Source: Stenotrophomonas cyclobalanopsidis | GTDB taxonomy: Bacteria; Pseudomonadota; Gammaproteobacteria; Xanthomonadales; Xanthomonadaceae | Assembly: GCF_008710035.1 (NCBI RefSeq) | Contig: NZ_VYKI01000024.1 | Location: 15,507-51,625 of the forward strand | Length of the DNA: 36,119 bases | Reading direction: 5' to 3' | Shown: one piece after another, positions 35,806 through 36,119 of the stretch | Layout of the letters: each line of letters begins with the position of its first letter | How positions within the stretch are numbered: the stretch's first letter is position 1 | Made by a program: the position numbers and the translations under genes | The notes under the pieces: generated by a model | What the model was told of the DNA's origin: nothing | The model's database searches: none | Seen by the model: the letters and a program-made list of their open reading frames with translations, nothing else

Positions 35806-36119
35806 GGTAGAGTCGACCGTTGGTCGACTGCTCTTCGTTCCGACCGCGCAAAGCCCGCGCTGCGCGCGATAGTCGACCAACGGTCGACCCTACCCTGCGG
35901 ACGCCCCGCACCGTCCGGCCCGGCCGGATGAATTCGGGCGGGTGGGTAGAGTCGACCGTTGGTCGACTGCTCTTCGTTCCGACCGCGCAAAACCCGCGCT
36001 GCGCGCGATAGTCGACCAACGGTCGACCCTACCCTGCGGACGCCCCGCACCGTCCGGCCCGGCCGGATGAATTCGGGCGGGTGGGTAGAGTCGACCGTTG
36101 GTCGACTGCTCTTCGTTCC
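35806..36119. repeat. 139-bp tandem repeat carrying SMAG dimers
   Basis: The unit starting with GTAG at 35807 recurs at 35946 and 36085, an exact 139-bp period, and the third copy is cut by the window end. Each unit has a plus-strand SMAG (GTCGACC-GTT-GGTCGAC) and its inverted mate 43 bases later (35872-35893 in unit 1), then about 50 bp of unique sequence. Units 1 and 2 differ at one visible base (35853 G, 35992 A). No gene is present. Confidence 0.93.

Noticed and set aside
35806..36119. CRISPR array
   Set aside because: The repeat unit is 139 bp with identical spacers and internal palindromes; no cas gene is near. It is a tandem SMAG repeat.

Overview
The window looks like a 36-kb chromosomal segment, probably a whole assembly contig, from a high-GC gammaproteobacterium of the Stenotrophomonas maltophilia complex. 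Three things point there: the Xanthomonadaceae regulator Clp, a secreted effector with the XVIPCD tail recognised by Xanthomonadaceae type IV secretion systems, and dozens of short palindromes ending in GTAG, the SMAG repeat family of S. maltophilia. Both window ends are repetitive: a 24-base C run on the left and a 139-bp tandem SMAG repeat on the right. No species-level search was possible.

Layout. 0.2-3.4 kb: an MFS-acyltransferase fusion, two CD225/dispanin proteins and a DUF2752 protein. 3.6-7.3 kb (minus): AmpE-like protein, NudC, then a DUF6776-like protein, a bactofilin and ErpA. 7.5-12.2 kb (plus): a DUF4126 protein, then a signalling pair made of a REC-GGDEF-EAL protein with both output domains degenerate and a hybrid histidine kinase that carries an in-frame SMAG dimer. 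12.2-14.1 kb: a SMAG cluster, a duplicated 3' fragment of bfr, bfr, bfd with a Fur-like promoter element, and rppH. 14.1-15.7 kb: tRNA-Met, tRNA-Gln and the rplM-rpsI operon. 15.7-19.5 kb: coq7, a guanidinium exporter, speD, clp and a TSUP permease. 19.5-26.7 kb (minus): the tryptophan genes in transcription order trpE, [AT-rich P-loop ATPase], [SIMPL protein], trpG, trpD, trpC, HAD phosphatase. 26.8-31.9 kb: a lipase-like type IV effector diverging from three tandem ankyrin-repeat lipoproteins. 31.9-35.7 kb: YegS-like lipid kinase, a possible small RNA, an SSAT-like acetyltransferase, rpe, a membrane J-domain protein and purC.

Most genes are housekeeping. The accessory material is in two places. 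One is a single low-GC Sll1717-like P-loop ATPase placed 16 bp behind trpE, a candidate one-gene defence insertion. The other is the effector with its triplicated candidate immunity genes, whose third copy is a mosaic of the other two. SMAG elements shape the rest: they sit in a kinase linker, mark the breakpoint of the bfr duplication, and provide or touch several stop codons.
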